A stretch of DNA of 64,000 nucleotides, taken from NCBI RefSeq assembly GCF_964204865.1, contig NC_135259.1:13650974-13714973 (forward strand), in the 5' to 3' direction. Source of the stretch: Styela clava (Eukaryota; Chordata; Ascidiacea; Stolidobranchia; Styelidae). Position 1 is the first letter of the stretch. Every line of letters begins with the position of its first letter. Shown here piece by piece: positions 1-14,900 of the stretch. A program made the position numbers and the translations under genes. Below the pieces are notes generated by a model that ran no database searches, was not told the DNA's origin, and saw only the letters and a list, made by a program, of their open reading frames with translations.

Positions 1-143
1 ATGAGTCCAGCTGCCCACTAACACAAATGTATTTCTGTAACGTTTCGTCGGACCAAAGTCAGCCTTCCTCACGCAAGCGGTTTACAACAATCAGTAAATT
101 GTAAACTGCTTGTCTGGGGAAGTTTGACTTTGGTCGGACTCAT
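1..143. repeat. Fold-back (inverted) repeat at the left edge
   Basis: Two arms of about 39 bases (49-87 and 99-137) are near-complementary with an 11-base spacer. An outer pair, ATGAGTCC at 1-8 and GGACTCAT at 136-143, extends the symmetry. This looks like a small miniature inverted-repeat element or the end of a larger one cut by the window edge. No coding potential was seen. Confidence 0.6.
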
Positions 144-1134
144 TAATTGGACAGAATATATATATACCTATGTTGATGTTTGAAGCGTTTTACATGTTTT
201 ATCGCAATCTAATGGTCAAGTTATCAGACTTTAAACATTTCATAAGTTCATAAATACTCATTCATATAAACCGTTCGGTCATATGACATTCAAAGATTCA
301 TAGATTTGTAATTCTACTAGTCATATGAGAACAACAGGAAATCGGTATGGTATTGGCACATCATGTTTTAATAATGTCACGCGACATTTCCATTGTTTGC
401 TTGTGATGAACATCTCCCCCCACCATTTTTCATTCAAAATACGTCACTGTATGTTATGCTTCTCCAACTCAAAATATGTAATGGGCAACTTTTTGAACTT
501 CGTTGGCGACGCCGGCCACAAACAAATTTAGGTATAAAATTGATACATAAAAAATAACAAAAGAAATCTGAATGTACTTGTTGAAATTACACTTGAATCT
601 TACACCAAACCACCAAACATGAAACATATTTATTTACTTGTGTTGGATATTATTTTGTTAATACAGCTATGTCTATTTATGGTAAACAATATATTTGATA
701 TTGTTGGCTAACTTTTGTGAACTCATTGCACATACTGACTCGCACATACTTAAAAACAATATTTAACGAAGCATGTTTGACGTAACAAGGCGAGTAAACA
801 AGTGTCGTGACGTAAACAACTCGCTTGACAAAATTTTGCTTTTGTCATTTGGAGATCGTTTTGTTCTGCTCTTCTCTGATATACATTTAATTATTATTCC
901 TATTAAATCACGCTTCTCTTGGGCAATTTGCCAACTTGAATTGTTGAATATATTTGTGAACAGTTGCCATACGGTGTAATAGCCAGAGTGTCAACTAGCC
1001 AAACACCATCGTAACTTCAAGAATGATCTCGAAAGTACTACGTCTTCATAATATAAAATCTACATTAGATTCGACAATGAGAATGGTAATTTACACAATC
1101 AAAGTTCTCGAGAATGGTATTTCGTTCCTTCCGT
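144..1134. other. Non-coding stretch downstream of the ZNFX1-like gene
   Basis: AT-rich sequence 3' of the minus-strand helicase gene. It should hold that gene's 3' UTR, but no strong polyadenylation signal close to the stop codon was identified. Short open frames here have no recognisable protein features. Confidence 0.5.
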
Positions 1135-2941
1135 TTACGTGGATAAATCCATGCAATATGTACAATTTCCTGCCGAAGCGCAGTAGATGTGGCCATTGTG
1201 GCACTTTATCCTTCTCTCAAATATGTTAGGTGCCTTCCTTTGACAAAAAATTTCTTTTTCGTCACATTTTGTTAGAGAGACTCCTTCCACCTACCATAGA
1301 AAATAGTATCTTACGAATATGAAAACTTATTTGTTGCACACAACTAACTACACACTAGGCACACATTAAGTTTTCCAAACAAGCATTCATGTTTGCAATT
1401 AAATCGTGAAGTTACAAATGTCGTTGGATGAAGGAAAGTCACTTATTAGGTCATATGACATACAAACATTATGCGATAAATTGATCATTCCACGCATACC
1501 TTTTATATAACAGATATTCTTTTAAAATTTGTAAGAGACTCGAAAGAAATCTAAATATTACTCACATTAGGCAAAAGATCCTTTAACAGAACATCCTCAA
1601 CAACATCTCTATCGTACAGTTTGTACGATCTTGATGAGTCACCAAGGAGTAGTTTTTTCACGTCAGCAAATGCTTTGCGAAATGACTGTGGTCGACTGAT
1701 TAGATAAAGTGAAAAAAACTTTATTTGAAAAGTGAAAAATTAAACAAATAAACTGTTGAGAATATGAATATATATTTATATTTTTTAGTTGTCAAGTCAC
1801 GACCCATCGCATTCTCTATTCAAAGTAGTTTCCCCAACACTGCCAATAAGGAAAATTTATTGAAACGATATAATTTTGATTTTTCGCTGAAAAAAAACAT
1901 TTTAAGAGCTATAAATTCTATGGAGATAAAATTCTAACTCCCAATAATACCAGAAATCCATTTTGAGTTTCGTAAAAAAATAACCTCTTAAATCCTTCGT
2001 GAATTTTATCACAGAGTTTGAGGAAGCATCCACAATGTCTAATTCTCGATGTCTCGCGTATAAAATCTTCATATTCACTATACGTCCAAATTTCTCGGGG
2101 CAACATTAGCCAGTTGATCAGATCTTTGACATCTTCTTTGAGATCTATATAAAGAAAATTCAATTTCCAAACATAATATTTATTATAAATATTTATATAA
2201 TTTCCAAACGCAATAATAGAATAAATATTTCACACCTTTATCATTTCGAGCCCTGGTACTCTCAAATAAATATAGAAAATTTAATATAAAAAAAATAAAA
2301 TAAATTGCCTTATCAGTTTATATACCTTTCAAAACATCGATGGATTTCCCAGGTATAGAGAGATTTTCAGGCAAAGATGCTAAAATATTGGCCACGATTT
2401 CTAGGTTACAGATTCTTCGCTCGTAGACTCGAATTTTCGAATAGCTATGTTTGTAAATATTCTGTCAAATAATGAATTTTATGAAAGACAACAAAAATAT
2501 TTTCATTAAAGTCCCAGTATACATCTTTAAAAAATTCACAATATTACCGCAGACCGATCTCATTCGTTATCGAGAAGTGTAGACCTCTTGAAATGATTCA
2601 CAGACAGAAGCATAATTTATTACGTGCGTTTTAAATGGTGAATAGAAAATTATTTATTGAAGATATGGTTATGGTTGTTGTTGTTTTATAGTTTTCAATT
2701 TGGCATAAATCCATACGCGACTGAGCAACCATTAATACCGATAAAACCGGATATATATATTATGATAGTCACCTCATTGAAGTCGTAAATATGCGCAAAG
2801 TCATCAGCATCCAGAAAGTCTTTCTCTACCATTGATCCCACAAACTTCAACTTCATCTTAAAAACATTACTCAATACTTGATCCAGATGTATAGATAATT
2901 CGTTAAATTCGTTTATTTCTTCCTTCACCATACGCATATCA
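1135..2941 (-). CDS. ZNFX1: ZNFX1-like gene, exons 25-29 (C-terminus and stop)
   Basis: Exons at 2773-2941, 2326-2461, 1985-2144, 1566-1695 and 1135-1290. Exons 25-28 encode a mostly helical, weakly conserved region. Exon 29 encodes RIKCHNGHIYCASAGNCTYC and the stop codon at 1137-1135. The GHIY core with flanking cysteines matches the RZ-type finger that ends vertebrate ZNFX1 and related proteins, but the glycine-rich CGG loop usually found between the zinc ligands is missing and the finger is shorter. Frame is continuous through all five joins. The exon 27 donor (GTTATT) is weak. Confidence 0.82.
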
Positions 2942-5900
2942 CTGAAATATATCAGAGGAGAAGTTTTTAGAATCACGTTTTTAGAATCACGAATCTTATT
3001 CTCTCGCTGTGAGTAAAATGAAGATTATAAACTAAAATTGTTTCTCGGATTGTTTCAAAATATGAAATTATTAAATCAACAACACTGTATGTGACCATCA
3101 ACGAATTCGTTTCCATTTTTGATTAATGTAGAAGTTGAGCAATGAAATCCATATACACTTATTAATCCATTATGTGAGATTCAAATGCAATATACCTTGA
3201 TATTTTTTTGATGATATTTCCATATCTTGAATTCCTCAATATGGGCTTACTACATTTTGGACACATTTTGTGCTTTAGCTCTGAACCAACCTCCGGGCAA
3301 TCCATCCAAGTGTCGAGTACTTCGCAAGAAAAAATGTGATCACAGTCTTCCAGTTGAATCAGTCTGATCAAAAAATTGAAATCAATGAATATATATAGAA
3401 TAGAATACTAGCCATTTAACGAAAACATAATACCAAGAACTGAATAGAACAATATTTTAATTCAGGAATGAATCAGCAGAACCGACTGAGTTGGTCATAA
3501 AACTTACTGAGAATTCACATTTCCTCCACTTTCCGCAATTATTTTGAGAAAAATTTTTTCATCACAAATAGAGCAAACATCTGGACAAGCTTCTCCACAT
3601 ACACCGCAACATTTGTGATTACATCTCAGTCTTTTTATACACGGTTCGTTGCATCTCGGGCGGTCACATGGTTCACCACAAAGCTTGGTGCATTTATAAT
3701 GAGGACATTGCCATTGACATTGTTTTGCGCATGGGCTGCATGGATACCAACATTCTTTCCTGCATCTGCTATGAGAGCATCTTATTTTACATTCTTCTCT
3801 ACATACAAGGAATTCCGTGCCACACTTTGATTCAATCGAGTGATCACACCACAATATCCGTTTCGTGCATTTCGTGCATGGTAAGTGGAGCCGACCCTAG
3901 TGAAATAATGTTGTGTGAATACGTAAATCAAGACAGAGACTCGGGAGAAATGACATCATGTATGAAATTCGGTGACCGTTAATTTGAACCCATACATTTG
4001 CACCCGTATACCCGCGGGTTTAATCTATAGAAGGGTTGTAAAATCCATGGGTTAGGGTTAGTACGGGTTCAAATAACAGTAAAAAAAATTCGATAGGTGC
4101 AATAGTATGCAGGTGCAATTGTCGTGGGTTCAAAAAAGTACGGTATTAAATTTATTATTACCTGCAAACAGCTTCCACAAGTTCCGCCGCACACGTGACC
4201 GCACTGAAACAATCTGTCACACGAAACTGGACAATGCCTAATTCCTATAATTTCTTCTTTGTAGCAAGGAATTAAAGGTTCGTGTCCACACAAAAGTTTT
4301 ACTGAAATGTTTTGGACATGTTAATCGAGTGTAAAATAAAAATACAAACCACACTACACCGAGGCATGAAAAATAAGTTCGACGAACAATGATATGAAAT
4401 AGAAGACAATTAGCTGTAAAGTACTAATGCAACAGAATGGACGACTTTCCGCTTCCCAAGGGTTTCCGACAACGATGCCGATAAACATACGCCAATTGCG
4501 ATAAACGTCACTGTAGAGCGAGAACTATTTCGCTGAAGAGAATATAAATGCATATCATATATATAGTAGATTTTCTGTGAAGTCGATAGCAATAAGAATA
4601 GATTATATTTAAAAAATACAAGTACTGCTACTCACTTTTTATCTTCTGTTTGCAAATAATATCTCCTGGTGGTAAGTAACACTCGACATCTTGTACGTGA
4701 GCACAATGAGGCACTTTCTGTCAAAAGATCGAATTTATGAAATTATTAGGTGATGGTATGTTTTAATTGAATTATTCAGCACCATTGGATTATTTGTAAC
4801 TTTAATTCAAAATATTTTTGAATAATCCTGTGCCGCCTGTTCCAGTATGTGGCTTTTATTTAACTTTGGGATTGTGTGTACAGCGTATCGAACATCTGAC
4901 CATTTTTAAAACTATTTTGTGAAATTAGGATTATGAAAAACATCCTACATAACCAAAACTAAATAGTAATTCTTACAAAATTCTAATATGATCAGAACTC
5001 AATTGGTTCAATCATTTTCCATGAAATTATCCTACTAGCCGTATTGATTAGGCTTTTCATCAATGACATAGAATCTATCACAGTTTATTCGTTAACGCGA
5101 AAATTGTTTCAGAAAGGTTAATTTCCATTCTTATGGTCGATTTTAAATTGGTACCTTTACAAACAGAATTTAGTCAAGCTTCCTCACAAATAAAGCTCTG
5201 TCTTACTATCATATATATATATATATACTAAGATTGCGTGTTTATCCACTTTTTAGTTTTTCTGCATGGCACAGGTTTAAATGATTATTGCGTAAAATCA
5301 AAATACGACACCATGCACCATGCTATATGGTAAATTATGTTTAGCCACCGTTATATAGATTTTATTTTACGATAAAATTTAAGTTTTGTTCAATATTTAT
5401 AATGGATAACTTACTTTTGGTATCAAAACCTTACATGGCCCACAATCCTCATGACATCTTTTTGTGCAAGGGTGTTTCCTTTCGCACGATCTTGTGCATC
5501 TTTCGTAACACTTGACGTTGTCGTGGTTGCCCGGGTGGCAGTATTTCGTTTTACATGAATGGCCACAGGGCAAACGGGCGTTACATAGATCCATGCAGCC
5601 ACCTATGGAAAGTAAAAAAAGTAGATTTTTTATTTATAAATCCGTCCCATAAGCGATTTATATCAAACAATTCTAGACGTCACGGGGAGTAACATAATTT
5701 TTCCATACTGACTACCGGGTATTACTTTCATGTATCGAAATTACCCGTAATTATTTGTATGGTCACGCTCTGCTGACCACGGGGCACAAATCCAAGTTTT
5801 CATGACGTAGGTTTACACGACAAGGATTGTAGACTAATCATTCACAACTTGCGTTACGAAGAGATTGTCTCAGTATTTGAATGTAGAAGCGTTAGATATT

Positions 5901-8900
5901 ATCAGTAGTATATGAAGTGTAGGCATTAGGTGTGAGTTGTCATAGGCTGAAGTCCTGATTTATTTTAAAGAGTATTCAATATTTCCTGCTGAATAAGGAT
6001 ATATTGTTTTTGTGCTGTTATGATCATTTCAATACAAGCGATGAAAAAAAATTGTTCTAGTATATGTAGCTTATTTGTGATTTGTAAAATAGTTTCGAAC
6101 TAGATTGTCCTATATGCATGCAATCAGCAAAATACCTTCTGGCACGTTGTCGAAGTCTTCAGCATTTTTAACAAGAGTACAATGTTCCGAATGTTTTTGG
6201 CATTTCAGCTCTAGACATTCTCCAATACACCCCGATTGTTCCAATTTTAATGCAATATTCCTCCACAGCTTACTCTTTTCCTTCAGCAACTTAGAGAAAA
6301 TTTGCATATTGTTGAATGCTTGAGTGAATTTTATATACACAGTAAAAACATTTTATCATTTTAAGATTTAAACATTTTCATGATTCCAATTTATTCGTAA
6401 GGTTTTGCTAGATGTTAACAAATCAATATTTTGTCTATTTTTGCTGCGAACTAATGACCATTGGCTATGGAATAATGCTTTGTGCGTAGTTATATCCAAT
6501 CTTTTATCAAAGTTGCTGTCACTGCAAGCTCGAAAAAAGCAAAATCACGTAATCCAACTATTATGTCTATCAACTTATAAACAATTTGACTTTTGGTCCA
6601 CCTAATAGAATATAAATATTGCCATATTTTTGACTATTCTTGAAGGTAAAAACAAGATTAGAAACACTGAGTACCTCTATATTTCCGATGCAATAAAAAG
6701 CATTCCTAGCACGAGAAAGTGCTACACATATTCTGTTTTCAATCCGAAGAAATCCAATGTTCCCCTGTTAGAAACACGAGCTTTATGCGTTATTCGAATA
6801 GAAGGTGATTGAGTTGCAAGCAAAACATTTGAATTTTATACATCGACGATCATAATACTCTACTTGTGCATAAATTAACAAATGAATCAATCAAAAAATT
6901 TAACACCGGGAAATCACTTCAAATAAAGTCAGGAGTTGATGACATGGAAACTGGGAAAGATGTGATAATTGTAAAAAATACCAACGTGAATGCTGCGTCT
7001 GTTCCGCGTCGAAGTTGACTTTCAAGTCTCGTGTTAACCACTATATACCTCAATTGCAGGTATTGTTAAGTATATATCTTAGCGCGCCAATCATTTCTTG
7101 TAACCATTTACCAGTACTTGTTCCGATCTACTGGAGGCCTAAAAGCACTGTATTTAATAACTTTACCTCGGAATTACTTCTAACTAGAGACAAGAGTATG
7201 ATGTCATTTTCTTCTCCTTGGTATCCATCGACTGGCGTCACTTTAACATCTTTGCATGAGTTATCTAGAACCGAACGGAATGCCGATATCTGTCCATCGT
7301 ACATAGCCAAGATTGTTATTTGTGCTGGTTTATACTGTTGTTGTATCAAATATTTACAAAGTCTCGCTAAAAAGTAGGCTTCAAACTTGTTTTTTTTACT
7401 TTTTCCTTCTAACATGTTTTCTTCCGGAATGTTGTGCGACACAAGGAACACTGATTTAGTGAAACCTCTCATATTTTCCCACCCGTTCCTTTTTGAAACA
7501 CTGGAGTGATCCTGCAAATCGGAGTAAATTTGTGGCCGTAACAAATCAGCAATCAATGGTTGCATGCGATGTTGCGTTGAAAGTGTAACGTGTCGTACGT
7601 TTTTAATCATTCTTTCAAAAAGCGATATCTCCAGCTTATACTTCTTCCCCAATTCGTACACCGCTGGAGAAGGCTTAAGTTGTTGATGATCGCCTATCAA
7701 AATCAGATGCTGCGTAGTTTTAGGCAATGCAGTAACAATGTGAGCTTCCAGAACTTCTGCTGCTTCCTCCACAATCACAATTTTAATAGGAAGGCGATTG
7801 ATTAGTGATCTATACTTTGCAGCTCCTGTCGTTGTTAGAGCAATCACATCACGACTTTTTACAATTTCTTCATCCTCATCCTCACGAAGCTTCGTCAAAT
7901 CCTCCAGACTGTGTGTATTCTCCGCCAAAATATTGTCGCGATTGATTCGTTTTTTAGCACGCCATTTCTTTACCCAGTTTCTATAAATTAGTGCATTTAG
8001 ATCAATTTAGAGAATTATTTATCTTTGTAGTAATATTACATAATGGGTTTGCAAAATAAATGAGTAATCTGTATACCTGTACAAAGACCATCTGTCATCA
8101 GGTTTAAGTGCATGAAGATTGTGGACATTGCCAACTTCATAATCATTCATTGACGATGTTTTGTCAAGCTGCCTTTGAATTTTTTGTATATCGCGGCGAT
8201 CATTCGATTGGGCCTCATGCAGCATCTTTCCTAGAAGAAAGGACATGAAATGAGCTTTACTAATGTAGACTCGAAGCGGCTCGGGTCAATTAAATGAAAT
8301 GTTTAGGGATTTTGAGCGATTGCCAAGTGCCTATATAACTTACTTAATTATACACATAACTTACTGAAAACATAGATCCCATCATTCAATTATGTCGGTG
8401 AGCATTTAAACATCCCCGAGAAACATGTTTAAAGAATAACTAACTAGGAAAAACGAGTCATTGTAAAAATAATTTTTAGTCATTGTCCGAATTGCATTGT
8501 AAAAATATGGCTTCAATAATTAAAATTGTAAAATTCACCCGAACTCTAGCGGATTTGCAACCGCGATTTGCAATTTTTATATTTTACAAAGTTTTTAATC
8601 CGCATTTCATCGCCATATTGAGATAACTTGCGTATATACGTTACGTAGGTTGCATGGATAGCGCAAGCCGGATTTTCTATGGTAAATGATTACAACGTCA
8701 CGAGGACGCGCTAATTGTAGTTATGACAGCTTTTGTCATAAGATAGGGCTTTTCCCGCCCTAAAAAATGCAAAGAGTTACTTCTTATAGAGACAGGACTT
8801 ATTTACAGTATAATCAACCCAGCCACAATGATCATAATAATACTTTTATTATTTGAAAGTCTCGAATTTGTTTTCAAAATTGAGTGATAATGTCGAGCAT

Positions 8901-11900
8901 TGGCATCTTCTTGAGCTTTCTAATGAACAGAAAACGAAATTCAAAAATACATTTTATATATATATTTATTTTATATATGCAATCAACTATGAAAACTATA
9001 AAATTCTTGACCAATTTAAAATCGGTGAAAAAACTTACAATTTCGACTTGAAGAAATTACAAATACATATATAAAATAAAAGTAATAACTTACGTAGGAT
9101 ACCAGTATCTACCGAAAGATACCTTGATTTTAATTCATCAATATATCCGTCATCTTTTTTGTTTCCAGACTGTCTGCCACGAAAACCTAAAAGACGAATT
9201 AAATTAATTATAATAAATGTAGATATTTATATTTTGCTATTTAATGACTGACTTTTGTTGTTAAATCGATAAAAAAACTGTGATAAAAAAATTACTACCG
9301 TATTCTAAATGTCTTCTCTCTTCAATAATTGACGATTCATCCATAATATGAACATGTGCAGGCTTTCTTTGGTCTGTAAATGTGGTATTTGAAGCGTTGA
9401 GAACAGAACAATGATTTTATAAAATTTGTATAATATTTTCTAAAGCGGCTTAATTATTAAAATAATGGACTATGTTTCATATTTTAATAGGACTTGCCTT
9501 TTTGGTTACTTGACGATCGCTTCCAATCTTGGAGACGTCCTATCACGTGAATTGGCATTCCAAGCCAATGTAGAAGTGATGAATCCCTAGTATCCCCGGC
9601 TGAAAAATATCGAATTTAGACTTCCGTTTCGTTTATTGACCTATTTTTGTACATTGAAGTGCTACCGAATAGAAGTGATCTCTCCAAATTTCTATTTTCG
9701 CCTTTAGTTTTAATTTTCTTTCTAATGTTTGATGGCGATAATAATCCTATCCTAATGAAAATCTATGTGGTGAAACAATTTTAATTGAAGTCGGAAGTAA
9801 TAATTCACCTAATCACAAAATGAATTTTGCATAGCTTTCAAGGAGACTTCCCATATTCGAATACTGAAAAATGATCTTTATATTGAGGAACTATATATGT
9901 CCAGTAGTAAAAGGGAAACGCAATTTTTGTTTACACAAGATTATCTACTCCACACGGTCACCAGTCGCCACCAACGACAACATAAACATAATTTAGCCAA
10001 AAGATTACTAGGTCCATTTTTTAAAAGTTGGTTTAGGGTTGTGACTTAAAATTATGTTGCCATTCACAACTAGGAGCAAATGCTTCGCCATTATGCTATT
10101 TTCAGAAACTGTGCGACGTGAACAAATTACATTTTTACATTCTGTGGCCAAGTTTTTAGAGATAATCTTCACAGGAACACATATGATTGTTTTACATACC
10201 CTCTACGAATCTATCTTTCAATTATACCGAAAGAATTAGTTTTTTTTTTTCAAATGCCTAAAAACGGATATTAGATATTGAGTCTTCAGAAGAAGAATAT
10301 TAGTAGATCATAAAGAAGTATGGTAGTCCTAAAGACCGTACATCAGGGGTCGACAACCTACGGTCCGCGGGCCGGATCCGGCCCGCGGAGTAACATAATC
10401 CGGCCCGCGACGCTTCACAGAATAGTAACAAAACAGCTGTTTTGACGATTATATCTTTCATGGTATACAATTCATTGCGAGACGCGTTTAGACTAAATTA
10501 TAATATAATCTAACAACTATAAAATTCACAATTACTCGTTTAATGAGCCTAATGGCAACAAGACGCAGAAAAGTTGATGCTAAGTGCAAAGGGTTCAATG
10601 GCGCCGAAAATGCAATACAATGATTACAATAGAATATTCTATTCGAGAGATTTATCGCCGCTTTTTTTTAGTATAAAAAGTATCATCCTTTCGGTTTTCA
10701 ACTTTCTAAAAATATGTGCTGCCCGCTAATGACTTGCAACCCTTATTTTGGCCCGCGAGCGACAAAAGATTGCCGACCCCTGTCGTACATAAATGACATA
10801 TATACGTGTAATATTCCTTTTGATAAGCATGCAAGCAACCGGCATGGAGTTCGGAAAGAAAGGGATATTTTGTCTCGAAAACAAAATAAACAAAAAAATA
10901 GTCAAATATGATACATGTACTAATTTGTAACGAAGAAACCTGTTTTGCCAAGCCTTGCTCAGACTCAGACTAAAAAATGCTCTTATTAAAAATTTTGATT
11001 TTTTTCATTCCGAACTGAAAATTCAAACATCTTTGGAAGTATGTATCTATTCGCTATAATAAAGTAATAGACACAAAATTTCACGTTCTCTGTACTGACA
11101 TAACTGGGTGTAAAGAACACCAGGAATAAATTCTTTGAGTTGATCGACTTTCAGCACACCTCGAAGAGAAGCTTCCATTTGAAAAGTACTTTTTCGAAAA
11201 ATATTCTCGCCATTCTTTAGGCTACCTGCAAAATAAAAAGTAATTTTTAGAGAACTTTTAATGTGACAAAGCGTGTTTTTGCTTTACGGCCAAATAACAA
11301 AGTTTCTATGTCTTGAAATTGCTGATCCCAATCTTTAATATAACGAAACAGGCGAATGCAATTGAATGAGGTTCTAAATGATTTAAAGACGGGAGATCAA
11401 TTTTATCATTTTTTTTTTATATATACTTGTGTATACCGAATTACAGAAGTTTCTGTTTAACAAGTTATTACTTGCAGAATAACAATACATTTACAGCAGA
11501 AAAAATTTAACAAAAGAATCTATATCAAATTAATACCAACCTAGAGCAGAACCAATTGGCTTCTTGAATCGAGAATTCTTTTTAGTTTCCATTTCTTTTT
11601 TAATAGATTTAAGAGTATATTTTGCAACAATGTCGCTGCTGCAGCCACCTCCTATTCTTATAATATTTTTGCAACATTTTTCAATATTTTCCACAAATTG
11701 GTCGAGTGCATGATTTGTGCGGCATACGACCAAAATAGGAGAGTGGGACTCATGGCCTCTGAAATTAAACAAAATCAAGTTTTGATATATCAAAATATAG
11801 CCTACATCAAATAACCATTTACAGCATCTTTACTATGCTTCAATCAAAAAATATTTCTTTGAAAAGTACATAATGTGAAAAGTTGGATAATATATATAAC

Positions 11901-14900
11901 AAAATACATTGGTGGAATTTCATTTTGTAATATTTCAATGGTATATGAGTCAATGCCTCATTCTGAAAATTGAATAAAAAATGATACTTGGTAGCAAACT
12001 GTATCAAAAGATATCTATTGTCACACTGTATTTGAAAATAGTAAGTGTGAAAAAAAAGTTCAACACACTGATTGATGATTGGTTGATTTTACTCAGTCAA
12101 AAATTATTCAATAAATATTCTGACTTCTTTAGATTCGCTCTTGAATCACGCAACTACCCCTTATATTAACTTACCGCCACTTTTTTGCATTAGCTAGTAG
12201 AATTTCCATGATTTGCACACCAACGTGTGTCTTTCCTGTGCCAGGTGGGCCTTGTATAACGGCAAATTCTTTTGTCAAAGCCAATTTCAATGCATCTGCT
12301 TGTACTTGGTTGAGGTTAAGCTTACTTGCATCGGGCCATTTACGATCTTTCAGCAGTCGAACCTTTTTCCATTTTTGTTTAACTAGAGAGAAATATGCGT
12401 TAGTCTTTCTAACGAAATAGGAGCAGGAAGTTATGTCAAATTATGCGTATTAGATTAATTCTAATTTCTTCTCCATATGAGATTTTCCAAAGCTAGGTTA
12501 CTAGCCCTCAACTTATGATGGAAAGAGTTGCAATCACAGACAGGATGGAGACCGTGATTATTCTTGATGTCATTACAAAAACATTAAAAAAATACACGTT
12601 ATATAGCAAATTGATTCCAAAACATGAGATTTATGGTGTCATATAACATAATATGTATATACTAGCAGTAATTTGTAATTTCTTACTTCCAACCTTTGTT
12701 GTTCATTCTTGGTTTGCTCTAAATGAATTCGCGTAAAAATAATAAAAAATCAACTTTTGTACGCATGATAACTATCTAAAGATGTTATTTCTTCCTAGTT
12801 TTAATATTGAATGAACTAGATACCTCCGGTTTTATCTTCGCCTGAGGAATTGGAACAATATGTCTTGATTCTATAAGATGTTGATTTTTTCATGTACTCC
12901 GGGCGTTTCACGCGTTTGGAGCATCGGACAATATATCTATCCAAAGGAACCGTTTTTGTTTCTGAATATTCAAACAAGAATATATCTTTAAGTAATATTA
13001 ATATTTTCATGGTGAAAATGGACCGTTCATTTTTTTTTATGAAAACAACGTCCTGTAGGCGGATAATAGGGGCTCCACTCATACCCATCTCATCCATTTC
13101 TCTCTCAATGTCTGTGTTTTCTATGATATGGTATTTCAGATTGAAATTGTGCTGCGTTCGAACTTTTTCAAGCTTTAAATAATTTTTTTCGTCAATTACT
13201 TTTTTAGTTAACAAAACCACAGCAATCAATCTATTTTCTTCCGGTAAATTTAATATTTGCTAAAACTTGTAATTTTTCTACCTCAAGTTTACCTTTCAGT
13301 GTCGACAGCACATGTGTATAGTCTTCAAAATACGATTCCGATTTAATCATAGTATAAGTCGCATTGTAATCAACATTATCTTTAATCCTTACTAAAATAA
13401 AAATAAAATTATAAGATTAGCAAATTAGGATGTCCATCCATAACATGAAAACAGTAGAATAACTGAAGCCTTCTTAAATTTAAGTGAGAATTAAATCGGA
13501 TGATCACCATGGAGTTAAAAATTGTAACTCGGTTTCGCACCTCAAATGTGATATTGAATGACAAGTGTGACTGGAAATTAGAGATTTGAATTGATGAGAA
13601 TTCAGAATTCGAAAGATGAGACCTCAGCACGTTCTAATATCTTTTCTTACAGAGATGAAGGAAAATGGTGTACACGGGAAACCATTTAGTTTCGCCCCAC
13701 TCAAAAATCACACAGCACGGTGTAGCACGCGGAAGCAGGAATGGCAATTTATGTATGTTCCATTTCACCCGGTAATCCTCCATAGAATGGCTATGTTTTT
13801 TATTTATTTATTGAACTATTGTCTCACCGCAGAATGATTGAAAGTATATGAGAATAAATCCAAATACCTCGGAATGTAAAATGTATAAAAAGCTAGACTA
13901 GCTCTCACTTCGCCATGGAAAGTAAAGGTCTGTCGTTCCAATCCAATGGTAATAATAATTAAAAACTAAAATAAGAAATTTTGATCAGAATTTATTTGAG
14001 CTTGTCTCGGAAGATGGTTTAAAAATTTCAGTTGGATTTGTCTGTTGTTAGATATCCTAGTATACAATACTACATTGGTTATATTAGATTTGAATTCCAT
14101 GATTATATATACCGCATATTTATATAGGCTATTAAATGTTACCCGTTGTCATGGTTCGTGAATTCCGCACAAATGGTGGAAATATATTGTACGGATTGTT
14201 TGATTCATTTTCGTAAAGCATTTTTATCGACAATAAACCTTCGACCAAGTCTTTTGGATTTCTATCCACAACCACAGCAAATAAGAGAACTTTCTGTAAT
14301 AATGAAGAAACAATAACTGAAATTGGCTGAGCTCTATCTCCAGTGAATGTCCAGTGAACTGAAGATGCAACATTGAGTAAAAAGTTAACATACCTCAAAC
14401 TTATCTACAGTCTTTGATAGGCAGAGCAAGTCTCCACTGGATAATCGTTTCGTATTTGTCCACAATATATCTTTGAGATTTCCAGTGCTGAATTTAACTC
14501 TATATAATAAACCTGTAAAAGTTTATTTGACTCCAAGTGTTTATATAGATCGTTTTGTTAAAATTTGGTTGCGCCTCTGGTGCAAAACTGAATTGTTATA
14601 TTTGAAATTTAAGTATCGTGTGGGCGTTTCATAGGAAATCTAAATGTCATTTGTTGATTCAGATCAGATCAAACTTATTACTTACAGATCGAAGAAGCTG
14701 CTTGAAATCTTATTGTTTTATTTTTGTTCAGATTTTTTCAGAGTCATATGAATTCTTAAGTTTCACTTAGACTTTCGCAGTTTTATCTTGATTCATGTGA
14801 ACGTATAGTATTTTTCCTCGATGCTTGACAGCGACGTCACGCCGCCCTTCATTTTGGATTGCTTAGCCTCATTCCAGTGCGATTCGCATAGTCTACCGGA

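Noticed and set aside
12892-13182. A 96-codon plus-strand frame inside the helicase gene.
   Set aside because: It is the antisense shadow of exon 9 and the adjacent intron.
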